Shown in pieces: positions 1 through 6,311 of a stretch of 15,372 nt of DNA; within the stretch, counting starts at the first letter, position 1, and the number at the start of each line of letters is the position of its first letter. The DNA lies in NCBI GenBank assembly GCA_016213595.1, contig JACRAA010000173.1, forward strand, positions 1 to 15,372, in the 5' to 3' direction. The position numbers were made by a program, and so were the translations under genes. This stretch comes from Actinomycetota bacterium (GTDB lineage: Bacteria; Actinomycetota; Actinomycetes; Propionibacteriales; Propionibacteriaceae). The notes under the pieces were generated by a model. It made no database searches. It had not been told where the DNA came from and was given only the letters and a program-made list of their open reading frames with translations.

Positions 1-260
1 AGGTCGATGCCCCCGGTGATGATGACGAGCGTCGAGCCCAGCGCCAGGAGGCCGATGACGACCGCGGAGAACAGGATCTGGATGACGTTCGTGTAGCTCG
101 GGAACACAACCGGCGACGCGATGGAGAAGACGATGAAGATCGCGATGAGGCCGGCGAAGGCGAGCATCTGCTGCAGCGACCTGCGCAGCAGCGAGGAGCG
201 GGCGCTCGGGTCCTTGCCGACCGAGGCGTCAGTCGTCGGTGTCGTGGCGGGTAGCGTCAT
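1..260 (-). CDS. Sugar ABC transporter permease, RbsC-like, N-terminal part (runs off left edge)
   Basis: Only the first 86 codons are in the window. The translation begins MTLPATTPTTDASVGK, a polar cytoplasmic N-terminus. A hydrophobic segment follows (about residues 33-49, LAFAGLIAIFIVFSIAS), then a second one ending in LVIITGGIDL. The TGGIDL motif is characteristic of RbsC/XylH/AraH-type inner-membrane permeases (BPD_transp_2 family), which form the channel for a periplasmic-binding-protein-dependent sugar importer. The ATG shares an ATGA overlap with the stop codon of the upstream ATPase gene, and AGGAGG lies a few bases before it inside that gene's last codons. The two genes are therefore translationally coupled. 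The substrate cannot be told from this fragment. The family call is firm; ribose specificity is not claimed. Confidence 0.88.
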   Translation of the reverse strand, partial: MTLPATTPTTDASVGKDPSARSSLLRRSLQQMLAFAGLIAIFIVFSIASPVVFPSYTNVIQILFSAVVIGLLALGSTLVIITGGID

Positions 261-1828
261 CGAAGGTCCTCCTGAGTGGCTGGGAGAGCGTCGTCATCCG
301 GGTGCGTGGCGAGCGCCATGATGGATTCCTGGGTGGCTTCCTCTGCGGAGAGGACGCCGGTGAGGCGGCCTTCGCTCATCACGACGATGCGATGCGACAG
401 GCGGAGCACCTCGGGCAGCTCGGAGCTGATCATGATGATCGACTTGCCCTCCGAGGCGAGGCGGTTGAGCAGGTGGTAGATCTCGTCCTTGGCCCCGACG
501 TCGATCCCGCGGGTCGGCTCGTCGAAGATCAGGACGTCTGAGTTCTTGACCAGCCACCGCGCGATGACGACCTTCTGCTGGTTCCCGCCGGAGAGGTTCG
601 TGACGAGCTGCGCGACAGACGGCGTCTTGATGCGCAGGTTCGTCCGCTGCGCCACCGCGGCCTTGCCGATGGCCCGGTCGTCGACGAAGCCGAACCTCGA
701 GAACTTGTCGGCCAGCGACGAGATCGCGACGTTGCTGGCGACCGCGTGGCCGAGCATGAGGCCGTACTTCTTGCGGTCCTCCGACAGGTAGCCGATGCCG
801 CACTTGGCGGCCTCCGCGGGGTTGCGGGGGTTGACGACCCGGCCGCGCAGCGTGACGGTGCCCGAGGTGCGCGTGTCGGCGCCCACGATCGCGCGGGCCA
901 CCTCCGTACGTCCGGCGCCCATGAGGCCTGCGAAGCCGAGGATCTCACCCTCGTACAGGTCGAAGCTCACGTCCCGGAGCACTTCCTTGGTGGAGAGGTT
1001 CTCCACCCGCAGAAGGACCGGGCGGTCGTTGCGTACGTTCTCGGGGCGGGCGCTCGTGTCGATGGCTCGACCCACCATCCTCGAGATCACCTGGTCGATG
1101 GTCGCGTCGGCCATCCTCATCGTGTCGATGTACTCGCCGTCCCGGATGACCGTCACCCGGTCCGCGATCCGCTTCAGCTCGGCCATCCGGTGGGAGATGT
1201 AGACGACACCGGTCTCCGGGGTGATGAAGCGACGGATGAGGTCGTGGAGCACGTCGACCTCGGCGTCGTTGAGAGCAGCGGTGGGCTCGTCCATGATGAG
1301 CACCCGCGCGTTGTACGACAGGGCCTTGGCGATCTCCACCATCTGCTGCTTGGCGACGGTGAGGTTGGCCACCTTCGCCTTCGGGTCGAGCGGGAGGCCG
1401 AGCCGGTCGATGAGCTCCTGCGCCTGCGCCTCGAGCGCCTTCGGCTTGGTGAAGAACCCGCCGGCGAGCGGCTCACGGCCGATGAAGATGTTCTGCGCGA
1501 CCGTGAGGTCGGGCATGAGGTTGAACTCCTGGTGGATGATCGCGAGGCCGCGCTCCTGCGCCTCCTTCGGGTTCTTGACCGAGAGCGGCTCGCCCTCGAG
1601 CCAGAACTGGCCCTCCTCCATGGGGTAGATGCCGGTGAGGAGCTTCATGAGCGTGGACTTGCCGGCCCCGTTCTCCCCGACCAGCGCGAGCACCTCGCCC
1701 TTGCGCAGGTCGAACCGCATCCCCGACAAGGCCTTGACCCCGGGGAAGGTCTTCGTGATCCCCTCGGCCTGCAGCAGCAGGTCCGGGTTGTGTACCGCCG
1801 TCTGGCCGTCGTTCCCTGGTTCGGGCAC
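257..1828 (-). CDS. Sugar ABC transporter ATP-binding protein, two-domain RbsA/MglA type
   Basis: The 523-residue protein has two fused nucleotide-binding domains and energises import through the RbsC-like permease encoded just downstream. Domain 1 has Walker A GENGAGKST (about 51-59), Q-loop Q100, signature LTVAKQQ (156-162) and Walker B LIMDEPTAAL (177-186). Domain 2 has a degenerate Walker A, GLMGAGRTEV (301-310), but an intact LSGGNQQ (412-418) and LIFDEPTRGID (433-443). This asymmetry is normal for RbsA/MglA/XylG, and the length fits the family (about 500). I start at GTG 1828 because GGAGGGGAGG (1834-1843) lies five bases upstream of it. The in-frame ATG at 1876 would add 16 residues, but it falls inside the operator palindromes and has no ribosome site. 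A LacI-type operator cluster controls the gene. The substrate is unknown: ribose, another pentose, a polyol or inositol are all possible. Confidence 0.93.
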   Translation of the reverse strand: MPEPGNDGQTAVHNPDLLLQAEGITKTFPGVKALSGMRFDLRKGEVLALVGENGAGKSTLMKLLTGIYPMEEGQFWLEGEPLSVKNPKEAQERGLAIIHQEFNLMPDLTVAQNIFIGREPLAGGFFTKPKALEAQAQELIDRLGLPLDPKAKVANLTVAKQQMVEIAKALSYNARVLIMDEPTAALNDAEVDVLHDLIRRFITPETGVVYISHRMAELKRIADRVTVIRDGEYIDTMRMADATIDQVISRMVGRAIDTSARPENVRNDRPVLLRVENLSTKEVLRDVSFDLYEGEILGFAGLMGAGRTEVARAIVGADTRTSGTVTLRGRVVNPRNPAEAAKCGIGYLSEDRKKYGLMLGHAVASNVAISSLADKFSRFGFVDDRAIGKAAVAQRTNLRIKTPSVAQLVTNLSGGNQQKVVIARWLVKNSDVLIFDEPTRGIDVGAKDEIYHLLNRLASEGKSIIMISSELPEVLRLSHRIVVMSEGRLTGVLSAEEATQESIMALATHPDDDALPATQEDLR

Positions 1829-1862
1829 CCTTGCCTCCCCTCCGAGCTGCGTCGCTCGGGAC

Positions 1863-1890
1863 GAAATCGATTTCATCCGAAATCGATTTC
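1863..1890 (-). promoter_or_regulatory. Tandem LacI-family operators upstream of the sugar ABC genes
   Basis: The perfect 12-bp palindrome GAAATCGATTTC occurs twice, at 1863-1874 and 1879-1890, with centres 16 bp apart. A central CG flanked by A/T-rich arms is typical of LacI-family operators. The pair lies just downstream of the predicted -10 box, over and after the likely transcription start, where a bound repressor would block initiation. No LacI-family repressor gene is in the window. Confidence 0.8.
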
Positions 1891-1894
1891 AGAT

Positions 1895-1923
1895 GTTAGA
1901 CGCCGAGGCATGGTGCCTGTCAA
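1895..1923 (-). promoter_or_regulatory. Sigma70-type promoter of the sugar ABC operon
   Basis: On the minus strand a perfect -35 hexamer TTGACA (1918-1923) is followed after 17 bases by TCTAAC (1895-1900). An overlapping alternative -10, TAACAT, lies at 1893-1898 with a 19-base spacer. The predicted start falls in the operator pair immediately downstream. Confidence 0.65.
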
Positions 1924-1941
1924 GACGTTCTGAGTGGGATA

Positions 1942-1955
1942 TGAAATCGTTACCA
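1942..1955 (-). promoter_or_regulatory. Possible third, auxiliary LacI-type operator
   Basis: TGAAATCGTTACCA keeps one half-site (TGAAATCG) of the two perfect operators, with a diverged other arm. It lies upstream of the -35 box. Its central CG is 64 bp from that of the nearer main operator, about six helical turns, which would suit repressor looping. Confidence 0.45.
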
Positions 1956-1980
1956 AAGCTGGCCGGCGCGAGCGGGCCTG

Positions 1981-3264
1981 TCAGCGCTGGGGAACGGCCT
2001 GTATCTGCCCCGTGCGACGCGCCCGCTCAGCGGCGAAGACCATGAGATGGCTGCGGAGCGACTCTTCCGCCGTGCTGGGGACGAGGCTGGGGTCGCCCGC
2101 ACGGAGGGCTGCGGTGAAGGCCGTCACCAGGCCTCCGTCTCCGCCGCCATGGCCGCCCGCCGCGCCGTCGTCGGCGTCGACCGCCGTGTCGATGACCCGC
2201 CGCTCCCCCGTACGGAAGTCGTCCAGCGTGATGACGCGGGAGTCGGTGCTGATCTCGCCGTGCGTCCCGAAGATGCGTGTGTTCCGGCCGCGCATCGTCG
2301 AGAACGCGGTCATCGTGAAGGAGGCGGTCAGCCCTCCCTGGAACTCCATCGAGACGACCTGGTGGTCCACGACGTCGTTGTCGCAGGCGTACACGCACCG
2401 GCCGTACGGACCGTCGGCGAGCGCTCGGAGGACCCCGTCGCGCGAGACGTCGGGGGTGATCACGCTCACCGGCCAGTCGGTGGCTCCCTGCTCGAGGGCG
2501 CCGAGGTAGATGCGACGGGCGCTGTACGGGCAGGCGCTCTCGATGTGCGTCGGGCAGTCGAGGCAGCGGTCCGCGGCGCCGTCGGGCTGGTGGGCACGCG
2601 TGAAGTGCGACAGGGAGCCGAAGCTGGCGATCCTCTCGCACGGCCGGCCCGCGACGGCCAGGAGCCAGTCGAGGTCATGGCACGACTTCGCCAGCAGCAT
2701 CGGACTCGACTCCGCCTCGTTGCGCCAGTTGCCCCGTACGAACGAGTGGGCGGCGTGCCACCAGCCCACCGGCTCGAGGTGCTCGATGCTCATGACCTCC
2801 CCGACGGCGCCAGAGTCGAGGAGGGCCCGGAGCGCCAGGGTGTGCGGCGTGTAGCGCAGGACGTGGCAGACGGCCAGCAGGACTCCGGCGGCCTGTACGG
2901 ACTCGACGAGGTGCCTCGTCTCCGCCTCGGTCGGGGCGATGGGCTTCTCGAGGAGGATGTGGTAGCCCCGTGCGGCCGCCGCGAGGGCCGGCCCCACGTG
3001 GTCGGAGTCCTGGGTCGTGACGGTGACCGCGTCCGCGAGCCGTGGGGCCGCCAGGGCGTCCTGCCACGAGGCGAACACCTGGTCCGCCGGCAGGTCGTGA
3101 CGCTGGGCGAACGCGGCCCGCCGGTACGGGTCGGGCTCCGCGACGGCGACGACCTCGCCCTGCTCGGGGTGACGGGCGAGGTGCTCGGCGTAGGTCGTGC
3201 CCCGCGAGCCGGCACCCAGGACGAGGAACCTAGGGTGCTCGACCGGTGTCAGCTCACCCGACAT
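1981..3264 (-). CDS. Gfo/Idh/MocA-family oxidoreductase with cysteine cluster
   Basis: A 427-residue NAD(P)-dependent dehydrogenase of the glucose-fructose oxidoreductase/inositol dehydrogenase family, which oxidises sugars, polyols or derivatives. Visible features are the Rossmann dinucleotide loop LGAGSRG (16-22), acidic residue E43/D45 after strand 2, the family hallmark EKP (106-108), and KSCHDLDW (193-200) carrying the likely catalytic His/Asp. C-terminal to the hallmark is a CLDC...C cluster (C234, C237, C245), plus C290 and C294. This resembles a metal-binding insertion seen in some members and is absent from classical ones. The start ATG 3264 has GGAGG (3271-3275) six bases upstream. 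The gene overlaps the end of the MBL hydrolase gene by 11 bp, so the two are probably co-translated. The neighbouring sugar importer suggests an imported carbohydrate as substrate (inference). Confidence 0.9.
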   Translation of the reverse strand: MSGELTPVEHPRFLVLGAGSRGTTYAEHLARHPEQGEVVAVAEPDPYRRAAFAQRHDLPADQVFASWQDALAAPRLADAVTVTTQDSDHVGPALAAAARGYHILLEKPIAPTEAETRHLVESVQAAGVLLAVCHVLRYTPHTLALRALLDSGAVGEVMSIEHLEPVGWWHAAHSFVRGNWRNEAESSPMLLAKSCHDLDWLLAVAGRPCERIASFGSLSHFTRAHQPDGAADRCLDCPTHIESACPYSARRIYLGALEQGATDWPVSVITPDVSRDGVLRALADGPYGRCVYACDNDVVDHQVVSMEFQGGLTASFTMTAFSTMRGRNTRIFGTHGEISTDSRVITLDDFRTGERRVIDTAVDADDGAAGGHGGGDGGLVTAFTAALRAGDPSLVPSTAEESLRSHLMVFAAERARRTGQIQAVPQR

Positions 3265-3895
3265 CCCAGGCCTCCGCCTGCGTGGGCGAGGCCAGGCTCG
3301 TGACGGTCAGCTCGGGGATCCGGCCCGCGATGAGTGCCCGGCCGCGCTCGTTGAGGAGCCCTTCGTGGATGAGGAACCCCTGCGGGGCGCCGACCGTCCG
3401 CACGAAGTCGATCGTCTCGCGCATCGCGGCCCACGGACCGTACGCCGGGATCGCGACCACGTCGACGCCTTGCGGGACGTCGGCGAGGCTGTCACCGGGA
3501 TGGAACAGGGTCGGCTCCGCAGAGGCGGACACGACGAGGCCGATGTTGCCGACGCGAGGGATGTCGCGGTGGATGACCGCATGGAGCCCACCGGTGGCGG
3601 AGATGGTCACCCCGCCGAGATCCACGGAGGAGCCGGCCGCCAGGGGCCGGGCCCCGGCCAGGGGAAGCTTGTCGAGGACCTGCGGCTCCACGTACAGACG
3701 TGCCTGGGGGTTCGCCTCGACCAGCGCCGGTACGTGCTGGGGGTCGACGTGGTCGGGATGCTGGTGCGTGACCAGGATGGCGTCGAGGTCCGTGAGCGAG
3801 TGCCAGCTGTCGGAGAAGTTCCCCGGGTCGATGAGAAGCCGCCTGTCGGCGACCTCCACGAGGACTGCCGAGTGGCCGAAGTGCGTGATCCGCAT
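3254..3895 (-). CDS. MBL-fold metal-dependent hydrolase (UlaG-like)
   Basis: A 213-residue metallo-beta-lactamase-fold protein. The HxHxDH metal motif is seen as HQHPDH (44-49). Other probable ligands are H105 (GGLHAVIH), D135 in HPGDSLAD and H177 in LIHEG. The compact single-domain layout beginning MRITHFGHSAVLVE matches the UlaG-like branch, which includes sugar-lactone hydrolases but also many uncharacterised enzymes. I start at ATG 3895, where the fold's first strand begins, with AGGG seven bases upstream. A GTG at 3931 would add 12 residues but has no ribosome site. It is the first gene of a pair with the downstream dehydrogenase, overlapping by 11 bp. Together they could be a dehydrogenase plus lactonase step in sugar oxidation; this is inferred only from adjacency and fold. 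Confidence 0.88.
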   Translation of the reverse strand: MRITHFGHSAVLVEVADRRLLIDPGNFSDSWHSLTDLDAILVTHQHPDHVDPQHVPALVEANPQARLYVEPQVLDKLPLAGARPLAAGSSVDLGGVTISATGGLHAVIHRDIPRVGNIGLVVSASAEPTLFHPGDSLADVPQGVDVVAIPAYGPWAAMRETIDFVRTVGAPQGFLIHEGLLNERGRALIAGRIPELTVTSLASPTQAEAWDVG

Positions 3896-4026
3896 GCCGC
3901 AACCCTGCCACGAAACCTCCGAGCCGCGCACTGGCGCGCGCCGCCGTCCTGACGACCGATACGCCTACCTTCCGATTCGCCCACCTTCCGGTACGCCCAC
4001 CTTGCGATGCGCCCGCCTTCGTCCGC
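3896..4026. other. Intergenic region between AlkZ-like gene and MBL hydrolase gene
   Basis: These 131 bases hold a four-copy 16-bp tandem repeat (separate entry) and a small hairpin, CGCGC-ACTG-GCGCG, at 3925-3938. I see no convincing -35/-10 pair for the MBL hydrolase gene. Confidence 0.6.
3957..4020. repeat. Tandem repeat, four 16-bp units
   Basis: The four units are CGATACGCCTACCTTC (3957-3972), CGATTCGCCCACCTTC (3973-3988), CGGTACGCCCACCTTG (3989-4004) and CGATGCGCCCGCCTTC (4005-4020). The period of 16 is not a multiple of three and the array is non-coding. It starts six bases past the stop of the AlkZ-like gene and precedes the MBL gene. Differences concentrate at positions 3, 5, 10, 11 and 16. 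It could be a multi-site regulatory array, a small VNTR, or a transcript structure. Confidence 0.85.
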
Positions 4027-5214
4027 TCAGCCCACGGGCTCACCCTTCATCTGACGGGAGGAGTAGGTCGTACGGACGTGGGTGCCGCAGAGCCAGCCGG
4101 TCAGCCGGTCCGCCTCGACCTCGAGCCCCTCGACTGCCGCCCTCGGCAGCCGGTGCCTGGTCACCACACGTACCGCTCCCTCGGGACTCTGCACCCAGCA
4201 CCCCACGATCCGCCCGTCCCACCAGGCGGTCGTCCCTGCGTTGCCGTTCGTGTCGAACAGGTGCGCGACGTCGTCGGGATCGAGGTAGAACCCGCGTCCC
4301 TTCCATCCCATCGTCGTGGCGTCGAGGACGGGCAGCAGGGCGGCCCAGGGCTCCATGTCGGGCTCCTCCTCGACGTCGTCGGGGAGTACGTAACCGGTCG
4401 ACGGGTCGTCGAGCTCCACCTCGAGCGCCGAGAGGTCGGCGAGTGCGGTACGGACGATGCCCTTGGTCGCGCCCAGCCACCACACGATGTCATCGAGGGT
4501 GCCGGGGCCGAAGCGCTCCAGCCAGAGTCGTACGAGGTCCGCGAACGCCGCGCGCGGCGCGAGCGTCTCAACAGGCGCTCCCAGCCAGAGGTCCGTCGCA
4601 TGCCACCGCGGACGCGGCGCCGTCCACGACCCCGTCGGCAGGCCTCTGACGAGCCGACCGCGCAGCGACAGCAGCGTGCACACCCACGGCGAGAGGTGGA
4701 CGTCCTGACCCCACCTGCCTGTACCGACCGCCACCGTCCCGCGGACCATGGGCACGCGCTCCCGGATCTCCGCGTTGCTCAGGGCGCCGGCCTCCCTGAC
4801 GACGCCCTCGACGGCGCGGCACGCCTCCTCGAGCCACTCGTCCGGGTGGGTGGCGATGCCGTTCCTCGCGACCGCACCCGTGATCCTGACGACGAGAGCT
4901 CGCGCGACACGGTCCGACGGACCGCTCAAGGCAGCCGGCAGGCGTTCCCGCGGGAACGTGAAGAGCGTGCGGCGCATCGCGAGCTGCTTGGCCAGGGACC
5001 GCTCCTCGTACAGCGCGCGGTCGATGTCGGCCACGCCCACCCCGTCGACGCGCGCAGCGACGGCGAGATGGACCGATGCCGGCTCGGTCGCGTGCAGAGC
5101 GACGACGGACCGTGCGGCAGCGACAGGGTCGAGCACACGGTGGGCCGGGGCGACGCCATGCCGTCGGCCCAGGCGCCGCCGTCTCTGCTCGTCCGAGATG
5201 TGCAGGCGCCCCAT
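4027..5214 (-). CDS. Winged-helix DNA-binding protein, AlkZ/YcaQ-like (HTH_42 family)
   Basis: The 395-residue protein fits the HTH_42/AlkZ family, whose studied members are DNA glycosylases removing bulky or crosslinked alkylated bases. Family-like stretches include LAVAARV, QLAMRRTLFTFP (77-88), VRLWLERFGPGTLDDIVWWLG and GRGFYLDPDDVAHLF. Where AlkZ has the catalytic QxQ (usual context LQAQ), this protein reads LHAT (about 40-43), so catalysis by the known residues is doubtful. The start is uncertain between ATG 5214 and an in-frame GTG at 5220; neither has a strong ribosome site. It lies 35 bp after the threonine-aldolase-like gene and is probably co-transcribed with it. A much longer reading frame extends upstream through the aldolase region but is an antisense-free shadow, not a real N-terminus. 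Function could be repair, self-resistance or non-catalytic DNA binding. Confidence 0.82.
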   Translation of the reverse strand: MGRLHISDEQRRRRLGRRHGVAPAHRVLDPVAAARSVVALHATEPASVHLAVAARVDGVGVADIDRALYEERSLAKQLAMRRTLFTFPRERLPAALSGPSDRVARALVVRITGAVARNGIATHPDEWLEEACRAVEGVVREAGALSNAEIRERVPMVRGTVAVGTGRWGQDVHLSPWVCTLLSLRGRLVRGLPTGSWTAPRPRWHATDLWLGAPVETLAPRAAFADLVRLWLERFGPGTLDDIVWWLGATKGIVRTALADLSALEVELDDPSTGYVLPDDVEEEPDMEPWAALLPVLDATTMGWKGRGFYLDPDDVAHLFDTNGNAGTTAWWDGRIVGCWVQSPEGAVRVVTRHRLPRAAVEGLEVEADRLTGWLCGTHVRTTYSSRQMKGEPVG

Positions 5215-5249
5215 GCGCACAGCCTGCCAGTGACCTCGGACAGACGGCC

Positions 5250-6272
5250 TCAGCCCAGGAGGTCGGCGAGGACCCGGCCGGCGCGGACGCAGTCCTCGTG
5301 GGTGACGTCGAGATGAGTGACGGCGCGTACCTGGCGGGCCCCGACCGCGGACAGGGAGACGCCGGCCGCCCTCGCGGCCACGACGACCTCGGCAGCCGTC
5401 CTCTGGCCGGTCTCCACCACGACGATGTTCGTCTCGACGTCGCACAGCGTCACTGACGACGGCGCAGCCTCGGCCACCGCCTCGGCGAAGGCACGCGCTG
5501 CCGCATGGTCGTCGGCGAGCCTGTCGATGTTGTGGTCGAGCGCGTACAGCCCGGCTGCGGCGAGGATGCCTGCTTGGCGCCAGCCTCCGCCGAGCCGCTT
5601 GCGCTGGATCCGTGCCCGGGCGATGTTGTCGGCCGAGCTCGCGAGCACGGAGCCGACGGGGGCGCCCAGCCCCTTCGACAGGCACAAGGAGACCGTGTCC
5701 GCGAGGGCTCCGTACTCCGAGAAGGCCACACCGGTCGCGACGTGCGCGTTCGCGAGCCGTGCCCCGTCGAGGTGGATCGCCACCCCCTGGGCGGCGCATC
5801 GACGGCGCAGCTCGCGCAGCGACCCGATCGGCTGGACAGTGCCGCCGCCGAAGTTGTGGGTGTTCTCCACCTCGACGACGGACGTCTCGGTGATGAACGG
5901 ACCGGTGCCGATCGAGAGCATGGACGTGACCGTGTCCGCGTCGAGCCGGCCCCGGTCGGAGGCGAAGGTCCTCGTGGTCACGCCGTGGAGAGAGGCGTGG
6001 GCGCCCATCTCGGCGCGCACGATGTGGGCCTGGGCGTCGCACAGCACCTCCGAGCCGGGACGGGCCAGGAGCCACACCCCGAGCAGGTTGCCCATGCTGC
6101 CGGTCGGGCAGAACAATCCTGCCTCGTGGCCCAGCAGCTCCGCCACGCGCCGCTCCAGGGCGAGGATGGTCGGGTCCTCCCCGTACACGTCGTCGCCGAC
6201 CTCCGCGTCCGCCATCGCGTCCCTCATCGCCCTGTTCGGACGGGTGAGGGTGTCACTGCGCAGATCGATCAC
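5250..6272 (-). CDS. Threonine-aldolase-family PLP enzyme (low-specificity L-threonine aldolase-like)
   Basis: A 340-residue fold-type I PLP enzyme of the beta-eliminating lyase/threonine aldolase family, which reversibly cleaves L-threonine or L-allo-threonine to glycine and acetaldehyde. The start MIDLRSDTLTRP, the segment DDVYGEDPT (27-35), PTGSMGN (56-62) and HLDGARLANA (167-176; D169 probably contacts the PLP nitrogen) are hallmarks. The PLP lysine is K200 in SLCLSKGLGAPVGS. Length matches the family (about 340). The start is GTG 6272 with AGGAG about five bases upstream. It follows the DAHP synthase gene by 39 bp, consistent with one transcript, though no pathway link is obvious. Stereospecificity cannot be read from sequence. 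Confidence 0.9.
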   Translation of the reverse strand: MIDLRSDTLTRPNRAMRDAMADAEVGDDVYGEDPTILALERRVAELLGHEAGLFCPTGSMGNLLGVWLLARPGSEVLCDAQAHIVRAEMGAHASLHGVTTRTFASDRGRLDADTVTSMLSIGTGPFITETSVVEVENTHNFGGGTVQPIGSLRELRRRCAAQGVAIHLDGARLANAHVATGVAFSEYGALADTVSLCLSKGLGAPVGSVLASSADNIARARIQRKRLGGGWRQAGILAAAGLYALDHNIDRLADDHAAARAFAEAVAEAAPSSVTLCDVETNIVVVETGQRTAAEVVVAARAAGVSLSAVGARQVRAVTHLDVTHEDCVRAGRVLADLLG

Positions 6273-6311
6273 GGCGCTCCTGTCAGAGGGTACGAGTCAG
6301 TGGTCCAGCGG

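Noticed and set aside
746..1933. 395-codon plus-strand open frame opposite the sugar ATPase gene
   Set aside because: It is antisense to a clear two-domain ABC ATPase. Its composition (His/Asp/Val/Arg-rich, no motif) is that of a GC-rich shadow frame.
1960..1982. Rho-independent terminator after the Gfo/Idh/MocA gene
   Set aside because: The possible GGCC stem is short, has a large loop and is not followed by a T-run.
2047..3303. 418-codon plus-strand open frame opposite the Gfo/Idh/MocA gene
   Set aside because: Low-complexity Arg/Gly/Val translation with no domain; it is fully covered by a recognised enzyme on the other strand.
5215..6075. N-terminal extension of the AlkZ-like frame
   Set aside because: It runs through the threonine-aldolase-like gene in another frame; homology-like sequence begins only at about 5214.
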